From NCBI GenBank assembly GCA_028873745.1, contig JAPPNT010000078.1, positions 1-6,459 on the forward strand: DNA of 6,459 nt. Reading direction: 5' to 3'. The notes under the pieces are model-generated. The model was given only the letters and a program-made list of their open reading frames with translations. It was not told where the DNA came from and did no database searches. The DNA is from Chloroflexota bacterium. Lineage in GTDB: Bacteria > Chloroflexota > Dehalococcoidia > Lucifugimonadales > UBA1127. The translations under genes were made by a program, and so were the position numbers. Below, in pieces: positions 6,126 to 6,459 of the stretch. Positions within the stretch are counted from its first letter, which is position 1. Every line of letters begins with the position of its first letter.

Positions 6126-6459
6126 TAAAGGAAGCGCACGAAGGCCTCGTTGGCGAGCAGACGCCCCTGCTCCGTGAGGCGGAGCACGGAATCGCGCCCC
6201 TCAACATCCACGCGCAGCAGGCCGAGGCCCACGTTCTGGACGATGGCATCGCCGTAAGCGTCCTGCAATCCCAGGCCATAGCGTGCTCGGAAGGCGCTCT
6301 CCGACACACCCTCGGCCAGACGCAGCCCCAGGATGACGCTGTCCGCCATCTCCGTGCGGGCGTCCATGGGATTGATGTCGGCGACGGGGCCGGCGCTTTC
6401 GCGCAGGAGGGCGTCGACATTGGCGGCGGGCGGGAGCTGCCACGCTCGCACCTTCGTCA
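6125..6459 (-). CDS. hemW: HemW C-terminal part (radical SAM haem chaperone; 5' end beyond window)
   Basis: About 111 C-terminal residues are visible before the TAG at 6127-6125; the frame stays open to the right edge, so the radical SAM core with its Cys-x3-Cys-x2-Cys motif lies outside. What remains matches the HemW C-terminal domain: RAWQLPPAANVDALL (a degenerate form of the family's R-x-W-N...Y segment), ARTEMADSVILGLRLAEGVS (the conserved E-x-x-x-LGLRL-x-x-GV motif), FRARYGLGL, and the terminal LRLTEQGRLLANEAFVRFL, with the LT-x-x-G-x-x-L-x-N-x-x-x-x-x-FL ending typical of HemW and HemN. HemW (formerly annotated as oxygen-independent coproporphyrinogen III oxidase-like) binds haem and delivers it to target proteins. 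Distinguishing HemW from true HemN needs the missing N-terminus; the compact C-terminus favours HemW. The GTG at 6451 is internal, not a start. Confidence 0.78.
   Translation of the reverse strand, partial: TKVRAWQLPPAANVDALLRESAGPVADINPMDARTEMADSVILGLRLAEGVSESAFRARYGLGLQDAYGDAIVQNVGLGLLRVDVEGRDSVLRLTEQGRLLANEAFVRFL

Noticed and set aside
4801..6420. A 539-codon open frame on the minus strand through the aminotransferase gene and into hemW
   Set aside because: It is antisense to a strongly recognised aminotransferase, overlaps hemW in another frame, gives a low-complexity Arg/His/Gln-rich product, and includes the repeat-derived FPRKRESR peptide. It is a GC-rich shadow frame.

Overview
This is a GC-rich bacterial chromosomal window with an ordinary single-copy gene density. 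It carries a cobalamin-riboswitch-controlled corrinoid/iron-type ABC permease, a MarR-family repressor, a large cytosolic multidomain sensor/transcription factor, a class V aminotransferase and the end of hemW. Nothing in the window fixes the phylum. The GAF-PAS-kinase-receiver-winged-helix architecture on one chain, together with the base composition, reminds me of environmental Chloroflexota (SAR202/Dehalococcoidia-like). That is a low-confidence inference.

Layout. (1) Positions 1-1343, minus strand: a complete regulatory cassette feeds the first gene of a transport operon. A good sigma-70 promoter (1314-1343) is followed by a canonical cobalamin riboswitch (1125-1286), a Rho-independent terminator (1021-1050) and a FecCD/BtuC-type permease that runs off the left edge. 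The order implies that bound B12 ends transcription before the permease. (2) Positions 1408-1932, minus strand: a 151-residue MarR regulator with its own probable terminator. (3) Positions 1933-2238: an AT-richer divergent intergenic region. (4) Positions 2239-4656, plus strand: an 805-residue GAF-PAS-HisKA-HATPase-REC-wHTH protein. (5) Positions 4773-6042, plus strand: a promoter and an alanine/serine-glyoxylate aminotransferase. (6) Positions 6043-6124: a short convergent gap with a dispersed-repeat hairpin and a 24-bp perfect palindrome. (7) Positions 6125-6459, minus strand: the C-terminal part of HemW.

The most notable item is the large regulator. Its histidine kinase module is still recognisable but has lost the phosphoacceptor His (Asn338), the N-box Mg-binding Asn (Leu455) and the ATP-binding Asp of the G1 box (Thr483). 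Its receiver domain (Asp586/587, Asp629, Ser656, Lys678) and KdpE/OmpR-like DNA-binding domain look intact. It is therefore probably a pseudokinase that senses through GAF/PAS and acts directly on DNA, or that receives phosphate from another kinase. The genes do not form one pathway. The visible logic is two independent regulatory units (B12 uptake; MarR opposite the sensor-regulator) beside two housekeeping metabolic genes.
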